This document shows positions 55,322 to 63,566 of a stretch of DNA of 64,000 bases, piece by piece. Position 1 is the stretch's first letter. Every line of letters starts with the position of its first letter. The notes beneath the pieces are model-generated. The model was not told where the DNA came from. It saw only the letters and a program-made list of their open reading frames with translations, and made no database searches. The stretch is from the NCBI RefSeq assembly GCF_010686725.1, contig NZ_JAAGWZ010000004.1, positions 248,001 to 312,000 of the forward strand, written 5' to 3'. Position numbers and translations under genes: made by a program. The DNA comes from Galbitalea soli (GTDB lineage: Bacteria; Actinomycetota; Actinomycetes; Actinomycetales; Microbacteriaceae).

Positions 55322-56788
55322 GTGGCTACGGACGCGCCGAAGGCAGAACAGTTCACCGAAGGGCGCCCGGTCGTCTTTCGCAATGCGACGGTCATCACCG
55401 TCGACCGGGAGGGCGTCATCGAGGGCGGCGACGTGCTCGTGCAGAACGACACCATCGCGGCCATCGGGGTGGCGCTGGAGGTGCCCGAGGGCACTCTCGA
55501 GATCGACGCGAGTCGGGGCATCCTGATGCCCGGAATGATCGACACGCACCGCCACATGTGGCAGACCGCCCTGCGCGGCTACGGCGGGGACTGGGCCCTG
55601 AGCCAGTACTTCTCGTTCTACTACCTGCAGTACGGGCACGTGTTCCGCCCGGAAGACATCTACGCGGGCAACCTGCTCAGTGCGCTCGAATCCGTCGACA
55701 CCGGGGTGACCACGACCCTCGACTGGTCGCACGCCCTGCGCACACCGGAGTACGGCGAGGCCGCGCTGCAGGCCTTCGACGAGATCCCCGGGAGATTCGT
55801 GCTCGGCTACGGCAACTACCTCGGAGCCCCGTGGGAGTGGGCCAACTCGCCCGAGTTCCGGGCCTTCGTCGACCGCAACTTCTCGGCCCCGAACGACATG
55901 CTCGGGCTCCAGATCGCGTTCGACGTCACCGGCGACCCGGCCTTCCCGGAGGCCGCCGCGTTCCAGGCGGCGAAGGACCTCGGCCTGCGCGTCACGACGC
56001 ACGCGGGCGTGTGGGGGGCGACCACCGACACGGGCATCACGCAGATGTACGACGGGGGATTCATGACGCCCGAGATCTGCTACGTGCACGCCAGCACGCT
56101 CAACGAGCAGAGCTACCAGAAGATCGCCGCGACCGGCGGCACCGTCTCGGTGGCGACCGAGAGCGAGGACTCCGCGGGGCAGGGCTACCCGGCCACCTGG
56201 CTGCTGCGCAAGTACGGGATCGACTCCTCGCTCTCCATGGACACGAGCGTCTGGTGGAGCGCCGACTTCTTCTCCGCGATGCGGGCCACCCTCAACGCCG
56301 ACCGGTCGCGTGAGCACCTCGAGGCGCACGCCCGCAACGAGACCGTCATCGCGAACCGGCTGCGCGCCGAGGACGTGGTCTGGCAGGCGACCATGGGCGG
56401 CGCCAAGTCGCTCGGCATGGAGGACACCCTGGGCTCGATCACGGTGGGCAAGAAGGCCGACCTCGTGCTGCTGAAGAACGACGAATCGCCGGCCATGACG
56501 CCGATCATCCAGCCCTATGCCCACGTGGTGTTCCAGGCGAACACCGCCGACGTGCACACCGTGATGGTGAACGGGCGCGTGGTGAAGTACGAGGGGGTGC
56601 GGATCGGCATGCCGCTCGCGCCGGTGCGCGACAAGGTGGCCGCCTCGGTCGAGTACGTGCGCAGCACCCTCGGCGAGGTGGAGTGGGAGCAGGGGATGCA
56701 CCCCAAGCTCGACCCGCAGGAGCAGATCAAGAACCCCTACGGCTACACCGATTCCGGCGACGCCCACGTGACGGCGGAGACCGCATGA
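55322..56788 (+). CDS. Amidohydrolase-superfamily deaminase/hydrolase (first)
   Basis: 488 residues, GTG start. Urease-like small beta domain first (VVFRNATVITVDREGVIEGG), then the barrel with metal motif MIDTHRHMWQTALRGY, HAGVWGATTD, CYVHASTLNEQ and SMDTSVWWSADFF, and TVGKKADLVLLKN closing the small domain. This subgroup acts on N-heterocycles and similar amines (guanine deaminase, s-triazine hydrolases). Substrate unknown. Overlaps the Dabb gene by 4 bases. Paralogue of the protein at 57308. Confidence 0.9.
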   Translation: MATDAPKAEQFTEGRPVVFRNATVITVDREGVIEGGDVLVQNDTIAAIGVALEVPEGTLEIDASRGILMPGMIDTHRHMWQTALRGYGGDWALSQYFSFYYLQYGHVFRPEDIYAGNLLSALESVDTGVTTTLDWSHALRTPEYGEAALQAFDEIPGRFVLGYGNYLGAPWEWANSPEFRAFVDRNFSAPNDMLGLQIAFDVTGDPAFPEAAAFQAAKDLGLRVTTHAGVWGATTDTGITQMYDGGFMTPEICYVHASTLNEQSYQKIAATGGTVSVATESEDSAGQGYPATWLLRKYGIDSSLSMDTSVWWSADFFSAMRATLNADRSREHLEAHARNETVIANRLRAEDVVWQATMGGAKSLGMEDTLGSITVGKKADLVLLKNDESPAMTPIIQPYAHVVFQANTADVHTVMVNGRVVKYEGVRIGMPLAPVRDKVAASVEYVRSTLGEVEWEQGMHPKLDPQEQIKNPYGYTDSGDAHVTAETA

Positions 56789-57117
56789 TCGTCCATCTCG
56801 CCTCCTTCACCTGGACGCCCGAGGTGACCGCCGCCGATGTCGCGGGGCTCACGGAGTCGCTCACCGCGATGGCGGCGGCGGTGCCCGAGCTGCGCTACTA
56901 CCAGTGCGGGGAGAACGTCCGGCTGCGGCCGGGCGGCGCCGATTACGGCGTTCTCGCGCTGGTCGACGACCAGGCGGGCCTCGACGCGTACCTCGACAGC
57001 GAGGCCCACAAGCAGGTCTATGCCGACTGGTTGTCGTGGATGATCGACACCCGCCACGCCGTGCAACTCGAGTCCGACGGCCTGTCGGTAGCCCGGAGCG
57101 AGCAGCCCGAGAACTGA
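56785..57117 (+). CDS. Dabb-domain (stress-responsive A/B barrel) protein
   Basis: 110 residues, ATGA overlap with the amidohydrolase gene; an upstream extension inside that gene is rejected. Pattern: VHLASFTWTPEV, a helix, PELRYYQCGEN, YGVLALVDDQAGLDAYLDSEAHKQV, as in the dimeric alpha/beta-barrel family. Members of the fold include small catabolic enzymes and stress proteins; here it probably assists the neighbouring pathway. A terminator follows. Confidence 0.85.
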   Translation: MIVHLASFTWTPEVTAADVAGLTESLTAMAAAVPELRYYQCGENVRLRPGGADYGVLALVDDQAGLDAYLDSEAHKQVYADWLSWMIDTRHAVQLESDGLSVARSEQPEN

Positions 57118-57134
57118 CCTTCCGCGCCCTGAGA

Positions 57135-57161
57135 CGCATCGATCCGCGCGCGATCGATGCG
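57135..57161 (+). terminator. Rho-independent terminator after the Dabb gene
   Basis: CGCATCGATC (57135-57144) and GATCGATGCG (57152-57161) form a 10-bp stem with a 7-base loop; five T's follow at 57177-57181. Confidence 0.8.
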
Positions 57162-57180
57162 CCTTTGGCGTGCTGATTTT

Positions 57181-57237
57181 TAGAAGTGAACGCTTGATAA
57201 GTGTCACTTGACAAGCGTTCTCTGACGCTTCTACCAT
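57181..57237 (+). promoter_or_regulatory. Promoter covered by a 33-bp near-perfect palindrome
   Basis: GAACGCTTGATAAGTG (57188-57203) and CACTTGACAAGCGTTC (57205-57220) are complementary at 14 of 16 positions around a central T (57204). TTGACA at 57208-57213 is the -35 box; TACCAT at 57232-57237 is a -10 candidate with 18-base spacing. An outer TAGAAG/CTTCTA pair (57181-57186, 57228-57233) is nearly concentric. A dimeric repressor here would control the transporter operon. The XRE-cupin regulator at 63567 is a candidate. Confidence 0.85.
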
Positions 57238-57307
57238 CGCCACAACACGAAACGACGCAAGGGTGCGGTCGACGACCAGACGCCTTCGCACGAGTCAAAG
57301 AGGACCC

Positions 57308-58678
57308 ATGAGCGAGCGAACTCTCATCCGCAACGCGACGATCATCACCGCGGCCACCGCCGGCGAGGTGCTCGTCGACACCGACATCCTGATCGAGAAC
57401 GGCACGATCGCGGCGATCGGCCGAAACCTCGCCGTGAGCGACGCCGAGGTGCTCGACTTCAGCGGCCGGATCGTGCTGCCCGGCTTCATCGACACGCACC
57501 GCCACACCTGGCAGTCGGTCGTTCGCGACATCGCCTCCGACTGGTCGCTCACCGAGTACCTCGCCGGACTGCACACCGGGCTCTCGAAGTACTACCGCCC
57601 CGAAGACACCTACGCGGGCAACTACCTCGGCGCGCTCGAGGCGCTCGACTCGGGCATCACGACCCTCGTCGACTGGTCGCACAACCTGGCCACCCCCGAG
57701 CACGCCGACGCCGCCATCACCGCCCTGAAGGACACCGGGATGCGCGCCGTCTTCGCACACGGCGGCGGCAACAAGCAGTGGGGCGCCCCGCTTCCCTCGC
57801 CCAACAACCACCCCGAGGACGCCCGGCGCGTGCGGGAGCAGTACTTCTCCGACAACACGGGACTCGTCACGATGGCGATGGCGCTCCGCGGGCCCCAGTT
57901 CACCACCCCCGAGGTCAACCGCCACGACTTCGCCCTCGCCAACGACCTCGACCTGCGCATCACGGTGCACGTGGGCGACGGCTACTGGGGCAAGAGCGGC
58001 CCGATCCTCAAGCTGCGCGACGACGGCCTCCTCTCCGACCGCATCACCTACGTGCACTGCGACACCCTCTCGGATGAGGAGCTCGTGCTCATCGCCGAAT
58101 CGGGCGGATCGGCATCCGTCGCCCCCGATGTCGAGATGCAGATGGGCCACGGCTTCCCCGCGACGGGGCGCCTGCTGGCGCACGGTATCCGCCCGACCTT
58201 CTCGATCGATGTGTGCAGCTCGAACGGCGGCGACATGTTCGGCACCATGCGCACCGCGATCGGCATGCAGCGGGCGCTCGACAATGCTCCCGCGGTCGAG
58301 AGCGGCGAGGTCATCGAGCGCATCGGGCTGAGCTGCGCGGAGGTCGTGCGCTTCGCCACGATCGACGGTGCGAACGCGGCCGGCCTCGGCGACTTCACCG
58401 GGTCGATCGAGGTGGGCAAGGCGGCCGACATCATTGCGCTGGATGACCGTTCCCTCGCCATCACCCCCATGAACAACCCCTTCGGCGCCGTCGTCTACGC
58501 CGCCCACCCGGGCCTGGTCCGCGACGTCTTCGTCGCGGGAAAGCGCGTGAAGGCCGACGGCCAGCTCGTCGGTGTCGACTACGACCACGTGAAGTCGCTC
58601 GCCATCGCGGCGCGCGACCACGTGATGAGCGAGATGCCGGGCGCCGTGCTCGGCGGCTCCTGGCACCCGGACCTCTGA
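57308..58678 (+). CDS. Amidohydrolase-superfamily deaminase/hydrolase (second)
   Basis: 456 residues from ATG 57308 (AAAGAGGA upstream). Barrel motifs FIDTHRHTWQSVVRDI, VHVGDGYWGKSG, TYVHCDTLSDEE and SIDVCSSNGGDMFGTMR parallel the protein at 55322. The extended loop FAHGGGNKQWGAPLPSP is specific to this one. Metal-dependent hydrolysis of an amine or amide on a ring is expected; ligand unknown. First gene of the operon with the importer, so its substrate is likely what the importer brings in. Confidence 0.9.
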   Translation: MSERTLIRNATIITAATAGEVLVDTDILIENGTIAAIGRNLAVSDAEVLDFSGRIVLPGFIDTHRHTWQSVVRDIASDWSLTEYLAGLHTGLSKYYRPEDTYAGNYLGALEALDSGITTLVDWSHNLATPEHADAAITALKDTGMRAVFAHGGGNKQWGAPLPSPNNHPEDARRVREQYFSDNTGLVTMAMALRGPQFTTPEVNRHDFALANDLDLRITVHVGDGYWGKSGPILKLRDDGLLSDRITYVHCDTLSDEELVLIAESGGSASVAPDVEMQMGHGFPATGRLLAHGIRPTFSIDVCSSNGGDMFGTMRTAIGMQRALDNAPAVESGEVIERIGLSCAEVVRFATIDGANAAGLGDFTGSIEVGKAADIIALDDRSLAITPMNNPFGAVVYAAHPGLVRDVFVAGKRVKADGQLVGVDYDHVKSLAIAARDHVMSEMPGAVLGGSWHPDL

Positions 58679-59733
58679 TGGCCACCGTCACGCCCAGCGG
58701 CACCCGCACCGAGCCGATCAACCGACGGGCGCTCGCGAGCGTCGTCCTCTCCTGGCCGGGCACGCGTGCCCTGATCGCGGTCGTCGTGCTCTTCGCGGTG
58801 AGCCCCCTGTTCTCGCTGGGCAGCGTGGGTCCGACCGCCATCGTGTCGATGCTGCCGTTCGCGGCGCTCATCGCGGTGGTGGCGATCGGGCAGACGCTGG
58901 TCATCCAGCAGGGCGGGCTCGACCTGTCGGTGGCGGGCGCCGTCACCCTCGGGGCCGTCTTCGCCGCCAAGCTGGGCTCCGACCCGAACATCGGTCCGGT
59001 GCCCGCGGTGCTCATCGCGATCCTCGTCACCTCGCTGTTCGGCATCATCAGCGGACTCGTCGTCGCACTGCTCGACCTGCCGCCGCTCGTGGTGACCATC
59101 GCGAGCAACGCGCTCATGATCGGCGTCGTGCAGGCGGTGTCCGGGGGCTTCAGCTCTCAGGCGCCCAGCCAGTTGACGACCTTCGCCCTCAGCCGCTGGA
59201 TCGGCCTGCCGGTGCTCGCCTTCATCGCGCTCGCGGTGGTGCTCGTCTCGCAGTCGGTGCTCAAGCTCACCCGGCTGGGCCGGCGCTTCGAGCTCGTCGG
59301 CGAGAACCGCCGCGCCGCCGAGTACATCGGCGTCTCGCCGAAGGTGTACATCGTCTCGGCCTACTGGCTCTCGGCCCTGCTCGCCGCCGCCGCGGGCGTG
59401 CTGCTCGCCGGACTGCTGCGCATCCCGACCCTCACCGCGGGCGATGCCTACCTTCTTCCCTCCATTGCCGCCGTCGTTCTCGGCGGCACCGCGCTCACCG
59501 GCGGTCGAGGCAGCGTCGTGGGAACCGCGCTCGGCGCGCTGTTCCTCGCTCAACTCAGCCAGCTCGTGCAGACCTTCACCCAGTCCACGGCCGTGCAGAA
59601 CATCGTCCAGGCGCTCATCATCGGCGTCGGGATCGTCGCCCAGCTTCAGCTGGGCGGTTCCACCGCGAGGCTCACCGGCCTCGTCACCAAGAGAAAACCC
59701 CACCCAAGCACCTCAAAGAGGAGTGTGAATTGA
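58678..59733 (+). CDS. RbsC-type ABC permease
   Basis: 351 residues, starting one base into the preceding stop (TGATG). About nine membrane helices with the RbsC family markers AIGQTLVIQQGGLDLSVAGAV, LDLPPLVVTIASNALMIG and IAAVVLGGTALTGGRGSVVG. Ribose/xylose/autoinducer-type importers use two such subunits; here the partner is the permease half of the fusion protein at 60908, so the pore would be a heterodimer. Confidence 0.92.
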   Translation: MATVTPSGTRTEPINRRALASVVLSWPGTRALIAVVVLFAVSPLFSLGSVGPTAIVSMLPFAALIAVVAIGQTLVIQQGGLDLSVAGAVTLGAVFAAKLGSDPNIGPVPAVLIAILVTSLFGIISGLVVALLDLPPLVVTIASNALMIGVVQAVSGGFSSQAPSQLTTFALSRWIGLPVLAFIALAVVLVSQSVLKLTRLGRRFELVGENRRAAEYIGVSPKVYIVSAYWLSALLAAAAGVLLAGLLRIPTLTAGDAYLLPSIAAVVLGGTALTGGRGSVVGTALGALFLAQLSQLVQTFTQSTAVQNIVQALIIGVGIVAQLQLGGSTARLTGLVTKRKPHPSTSKRSVN

Positions 59734-60908
59734 ACCTCATCACCCAATCGCGTCGCGCACGCATGGCGGCCGGAGCCGCTGTCGTCGTCGTCGCGCTCGC
59801 CCTCGCCGGATGCTCGTCGACCAATGCGACGACCTCCGGCAGCAAGACCGACACCCTGAAAGCGGACATCGCCGCGGGCTCGGTCGGAACCGTCGACCAG
59901 TTCACGTCGATCGACGCGGTCTGCGGCACCAAGCCGGTGACGGTCGCGGTCGTCGACGGTTACGGAACGAACTCGTGGTCGAAGACGGTCAAGGCCGAGA
60001 TCGACTCCGAGGCGGCCAAGTGCCCGGCGATCAAGAGCGTCTCCTACACCGCAGGGCGCGGTGACCTCGCGGCCACCAACTCGGCGATCACCGGGGCCGC
60101 GGCGAAGGGAACGAACATCCTGCTGGTCATCCCGGATGCGGGACCCGGTCAGGCCCAGCTCGCCGCCGTGCGCAAGGCGACCAAGGCGGGAACCATCGTG
60201 GTGCCGTTCGCCTCCGACCCGACCGGCAAGGCCGGCACCGACTACCTCGACTACACCGACCAGGTCGCGCAGTTCAGCGGATCCGCGTGGGCGCAGTGGG
60301 TCGTCGACAACCTCGGCAGCAAGGGCGGCACGGTCGTGTTCCTCGGCGGGCCCGCCGGTGCGGCGGTCTCCACCCAGGAGTTCGTGGGCGTGAAGGCCGT
60401 GCTCGACAAGAACCCGCAGGTCAAGCTGCTCACCCCCGAGCCGGTCACCACCAACTGGGACCCGGCGCAGGCGCAGCAGGCCATGGCCGGTCTGCTCAGC
60501 CAGTACCCGAAGATCGACGCGGTCATCGCCGACTACGGCGCCTCGGCGAGCGGAGCGATCCGCGCCTACCAGGCCGCCGGCGTCTCGGTACCGCTGCTCA
60601 CCTCGACCGACGACAACTCGCTCAGCTGCGGCTTCACCGCCCTCAAGGCGAAGAACCCGAGCTACCAGCTGGCCACGGTCTCGTCGCGCACCTGGATCGG
60701 TCGCGTCGCGCTGCGCAAGGCGCTCGCCGCCTTCTACGGCAAGAGCGACACCGAGCCGTCGATGTACAACCTGCACCTGTTCGAGGACTCCACCGGCAAG
60801 ACCGCGGGCGCCATCAGCCCGAGCAAGGCCTGCCTGCCGGCCGCCCCGACGGATGCATCGCCGTCATCGCTGCTCACCACCGCCGAGTTCACGAAGATCT
60901 TCGGCTGA
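59730..60908 (+). CDS. Substrate-binding lipoprotein of RbsB type
   Basis: 392 residues, TTG start overlapping the permease stop (TTGA), with GAGGAG seven bases upstream. Signal peptide with lipobox LAGC, Cys28. Ribose-binding-like fold: VAVVDGYGTNSWSKTVKAEI, ITGAAAKGTNILLVIPDAG, TVVFLGGPAG and VIADYGASASGAIRAY. The ligand may be a sugar, nucleoside or ring compound; neighbouring amidohydrolases favour a nitrogen-containing one, by inference. Confidence 0.9.
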   Translation: MNLITQSRRARMAAGAAVVVVALALAGCSSTNATTSGSKTDTLKADIAAGSVGTVDQFTSIDAVCGTKPVTVAVVDGYGTNSWSKTVKAEIDSEAAKCPAIKSVSYTAGRGDLAATNSAITGAAAKGTNILLVIPDAGPGQAQLAAVRKATKAGTIVVPFASDPTGKAGTDYLDYTDQVAQFSGSAWAQWVVDNLGSKGGTVVFLGGPAGAAVSTQEFVGVKAVLDKNPQVKLLTPEPVTTNWDPAQAQQAMAGLLSQYPKIDAVIADYGASASGAIRAYQAAGVSVPLLTSTDDNSLSCGFTALKAKNPSYQLATVSSRTWIGRVALRKALAAFYGKSDTEPSMYNLHLFEDSTGKTAGAISPSKACLPAAPTDASPSSLLTTAEFTKIFG

Positions 60909-63493
60909 TGACAGAACCGACCAGCTCGACCCCCGGCTTGGTGCTCACCGAGATCACCAAGACCTACCCGGGCGTCCGTGCGCTCGACGGCGTGAGTGTC
61001 ACAGTGGAGCGCGGGAAGGTACACGCGATCCTCGGTGAGAACGGCGCGGGAAAGTCGACGCTGGTCGGCATCGCCGCGGGGTCGGTCGTTCCGGATTCCG
61101 GTTCGATCGGCCTCGCCGGCGAGGAGGTCGCGCGCATCCAGCCTCGGGATGCCCGCGAGAAGGGTCTGGCGATCGTCTACCAGATCCCGGCCCTCGCCCC
61201 GTCGCTCACGGTGGTCGACTCCGTCCTCCTCCTGTTGCCGGAGTCACGCAGACCGCAGCGCCGTGCAGCGGCGGGGTGGCTCGCCGCCCACTTCGAGAGC
61301 CTCGGGCTCGCCATCGATCCCGGTGCCCTCGTCGGCTCGCTCTCGCTCCGCGAGGCGCACCTCATCGAGATCGCCGCCGCCCTCGCCTCGGAGCCCTCCG
61401 TTCTCGTCCTCGACGAGCCGACGGAGGCGCTGGGAGGGGATGAGACGCGCTGGCTCTTCGCCCGCATCGATGAGCTGCTCGCCCGGGGCGCCGCCGTCGT
61501 CTACATCACGCACCGCATCCCGGAGGTCGTCGAGATCGCCACCGACCTCACCGTCCTGCGGGACGGCCGGGTGGTCGGTCGGGGCCGCGTCGCCGACTTC
61601 AGCGAGGAGCAGATCGTTGAGCTCATCGTCGGTCGATCCCTCGAGACGACCTTCCCCGACAAGGCGGCCGTCACTGCCGCCGACGCCGTGAGCGCGACCC
61701 CCGCGTTCTCGGTCGTCGACGCGTCGAGCAAGGGCTTCTCGGGCGTCTCGCTCGACGTCGCCGCCGGCACCATCGTCGGACTCGCCGGGGTCGAGGGCAA
61801 CGGTCAGCGCGAGCTGCTGCGCGCCCTCTCCGGCAAGGGCCCGATGGTCGGCACCATCGAGGTGAACGGGCGCCGGCTCGCGCACCGCACGGCGAAAGCC
61901 GGCTCGCAGCTGGGCATCGCCTATCTGCCCGGCGACCGTATCGGCGAGGCCATGTTCGGCAAGATGTCGGTGCGCGAGAACGTCGTCGCACCCTCCATCG
62001 ACCTCGCCATGCCGAGCGGCTTCCTCGACCGTGCCCGCGAGTACCGACTCACGCGGGAGGGCATCGCGGGGCTCGCCCTCAAGTCGCCCACGCTCGAGAC
62101 CCCGGTCACCTCCCTCTCGGGCGGCAGTCAGCAGAAGGTGCTCCTCGCCCGCTCGCGACTCGGCGACCCGAAGGTGCTGCTGGTCGAGGACCCGACGCAG
62201 GGCGTGGATGCCGGCGCCCGCGTCGAGATCTACGCGTTCCTGCGACGACTCGCCGAGTCGGGCGTCGCGATCGTCGTGCTCTCGACCGACGCCGTCGAGC
62301 TCGAGGGCCTGTGCGACGAGGTCCTGGTCTTCTCGCGGGGACGGGTCATGGCCCGCCTCCGCGGCGACGAGGTCACCGAGCGCGCCATCACCGGCGCCGC
62401 CGTGCTCTCGCATCACGAGCAGGAGTCCGCGGCGCCAACCATCAGCGCCGTTCCGGCCACGACCCGGCGTCGCTGGTGGCGCGGCGAAGGGCAAGCGGGC
62501 ATCCTCGCCGCGCTCGTGATCGCGCTCGCCGCGGTCACCACGATCGTGTCGCCGGCCTTCCTCAATCCGCTCAATGTGAGTCAGGCGCTCGCCGCGGCCG
62601 CGACCCTCGTCATCGTGGGCGTCGCCCAGCTGCTCGTGGTCATGACGGGCGGTATCGACCTCAGCGTCGGATCGGTGGTCGCCCTCTCCGGAGTCATCGT
62701 CTCATTCTTCGCCGACGGCGACATGGCCGCCTTCGTCGTGGGCGTCGTGCTCTCGATCGTGGCCGGGCTGCTGGTCGGGGTCGTCAACGGTCTGCTCGTC
62801 ACGCGGCTGAACATCCCACCCGTCATCGCGACTCTCGTGACCTCGATCGCGATCGTCGGCGTCGCCCAGGTGCTCCGCCCGCAGCCGAGCACCACGGCGA
62901 CGGACTCGATCATGACCGCGATCGGCACGACCGTCGGGGGAGTGCCGCTCATTCTGGTCGTCGCGCTCGCGATCGCCGTGGTCGCCTGGCTCGTGATCGC
63001 CCGAACGCGGCTCGGCCGAGGCCTCCGCGCCGCCGGCTCCGACCCGGTGAAGGCGAACCGGATGGGTGTCAACGTGCGGGCGATGCGCATGTTCGCGACC
63101 GTGACCGCGGGCGGTCTCTCCGCCGTGGCCGGCTTCGCGCTCTACACGACGACGGGCATCGGCGACGCGAACACGGGACAGACGCTCACCCTCACCTCGG
63201 TGACCGCCATCGTCATCGCGGGGGCGAGCATTTTCGGCGGCTCCGGTTCGGCGATCGCGGTCGCGGTGGCCGGGCTCCTGCTCGAGACGATCACGAGCGC
63301 GCTCACCTTCCTGTCGCTCAGTCTCAGCTGGCAGTACTGGGTGCAGGGCGCCTTCGTGCTCGTGGCGGCGGTCATCCCGCTCGTGGCACGCCGGATGCGC
63401 CTGAGGGCCATCGCGCTCCGGGCGGCAACGGCGGCACCGGGCTCCGACACCCCGGCTGGTCCACGTACGCGGCACGCGAGGTCCAGCGCGTGA
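60908..63493 (+). CDS. Fusion of RbsA-type double ATPase and RbsC-type permease
   Basis: 861 residues, start in TGATG with the binding-protein stop; an ORF reaching back to 60287 is another frame of that gene. Domain 1 (~10-235): Walker A GENGAGKST, Walker B VLVLDEPTEAL, weak signature SLSLREAHLIEIAAAL. Domain 2 (~255-490): degenerate Walker A GVEGNGQREL, signature LSGGSQQKVLLARSRL, Walker B VLLVEDPTQGVD with Glu-Asp order inverted. After a Ser/Ala/Thr/Arg linker, a permease (~520-840) with MTGGIDLSVGSVVALSGVI, NIPPVIATLVTS and IAGASIFGGSGSAIAVAV. Normally these are separate proteins. Confidence 0.93.
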   Translation: MTEPTSSTPGLVLTEITKTYPGVRALDGVSVTVERGKVHAILGENGAGKSTLVGIAAGSVVPDSGSIGLAGEEVARIQPRDAREKGLAIVYQIPALAPSLTVVDSVLLLLPESRRPQRRAAAGWLAAHFESLGLAIDPGALVGSLSLREAHLIEIAAALASEPSVLVLDEPTEALGGDETRWLFARIDELLARGAAVVYITHRIPEVVEIATDLTVLRDGRVVGRGRVADFSEEQIVELIVGRSLETTFPDKAAVTAADAVSATPAFSVVDASSKGFSGVSLDVAAGTIVGLAGVEGNGQRELLRALSGKGPMVGTIEVNGRRLAHRTAKAGSQLGIAYLPGDRIGEAMFGKMSVRENVVAPSIDLAMPSGFLDRAREYRLTREGIAGLALKSPTLETPVTSLSGGSQQKVLLARSRLGDPKVLLVEDPTQGVDAGARVEIYAFLRRLAESGVAIVVLSTDAVELEGLCDEVLVFSRGRVMARLRGDEVTERAITGAAVLSHHEQESAAPTISAVPATTRRRWWRGEGQAGILAALVIALAAVTTIVSPAFLNPLNVSQALAAAATLVIVGVAQLLVVMTGGIDLSVGSVVALSGVIVSFFADGDMAAFVVGVVLSIVAGLLVGVVNGLLVTRLNIPPVIATLVTSIAIVGVAQVLRPQPSTTATDSIMTAIGTTVGGVPLILVVALAIAVVAWLVIARTRLGRGLRAAGSDPVKANRMGVNVRAMRMFATVTAGGLSAVAGFALYTTTGIGDANTGQTLTLTSVTAIVIAGASIFGGSGSAIAVAVAGLLLETITSALTFLSLSLSWQYWVQGAFVLVAAVIPLVARRMRLRAIALRAATAAPGSDTPAGPRTRHARSSA

Positions 63494-63566
63494 GGATCAG
63501 TAGTCTTAGTGACAATCGCCCGGTCCGATCGGGGCGACTCCGATGATCGAGTACGGCGGTATCTTG

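Noticed and set aside
60287-63493. A 1068-codon frame for the transporter fusion protein
   Set aside because: The first 200 codons are another frame of the binding-protein gene; the TGATG start at 60908 gives the normal ATPase N-terminus.
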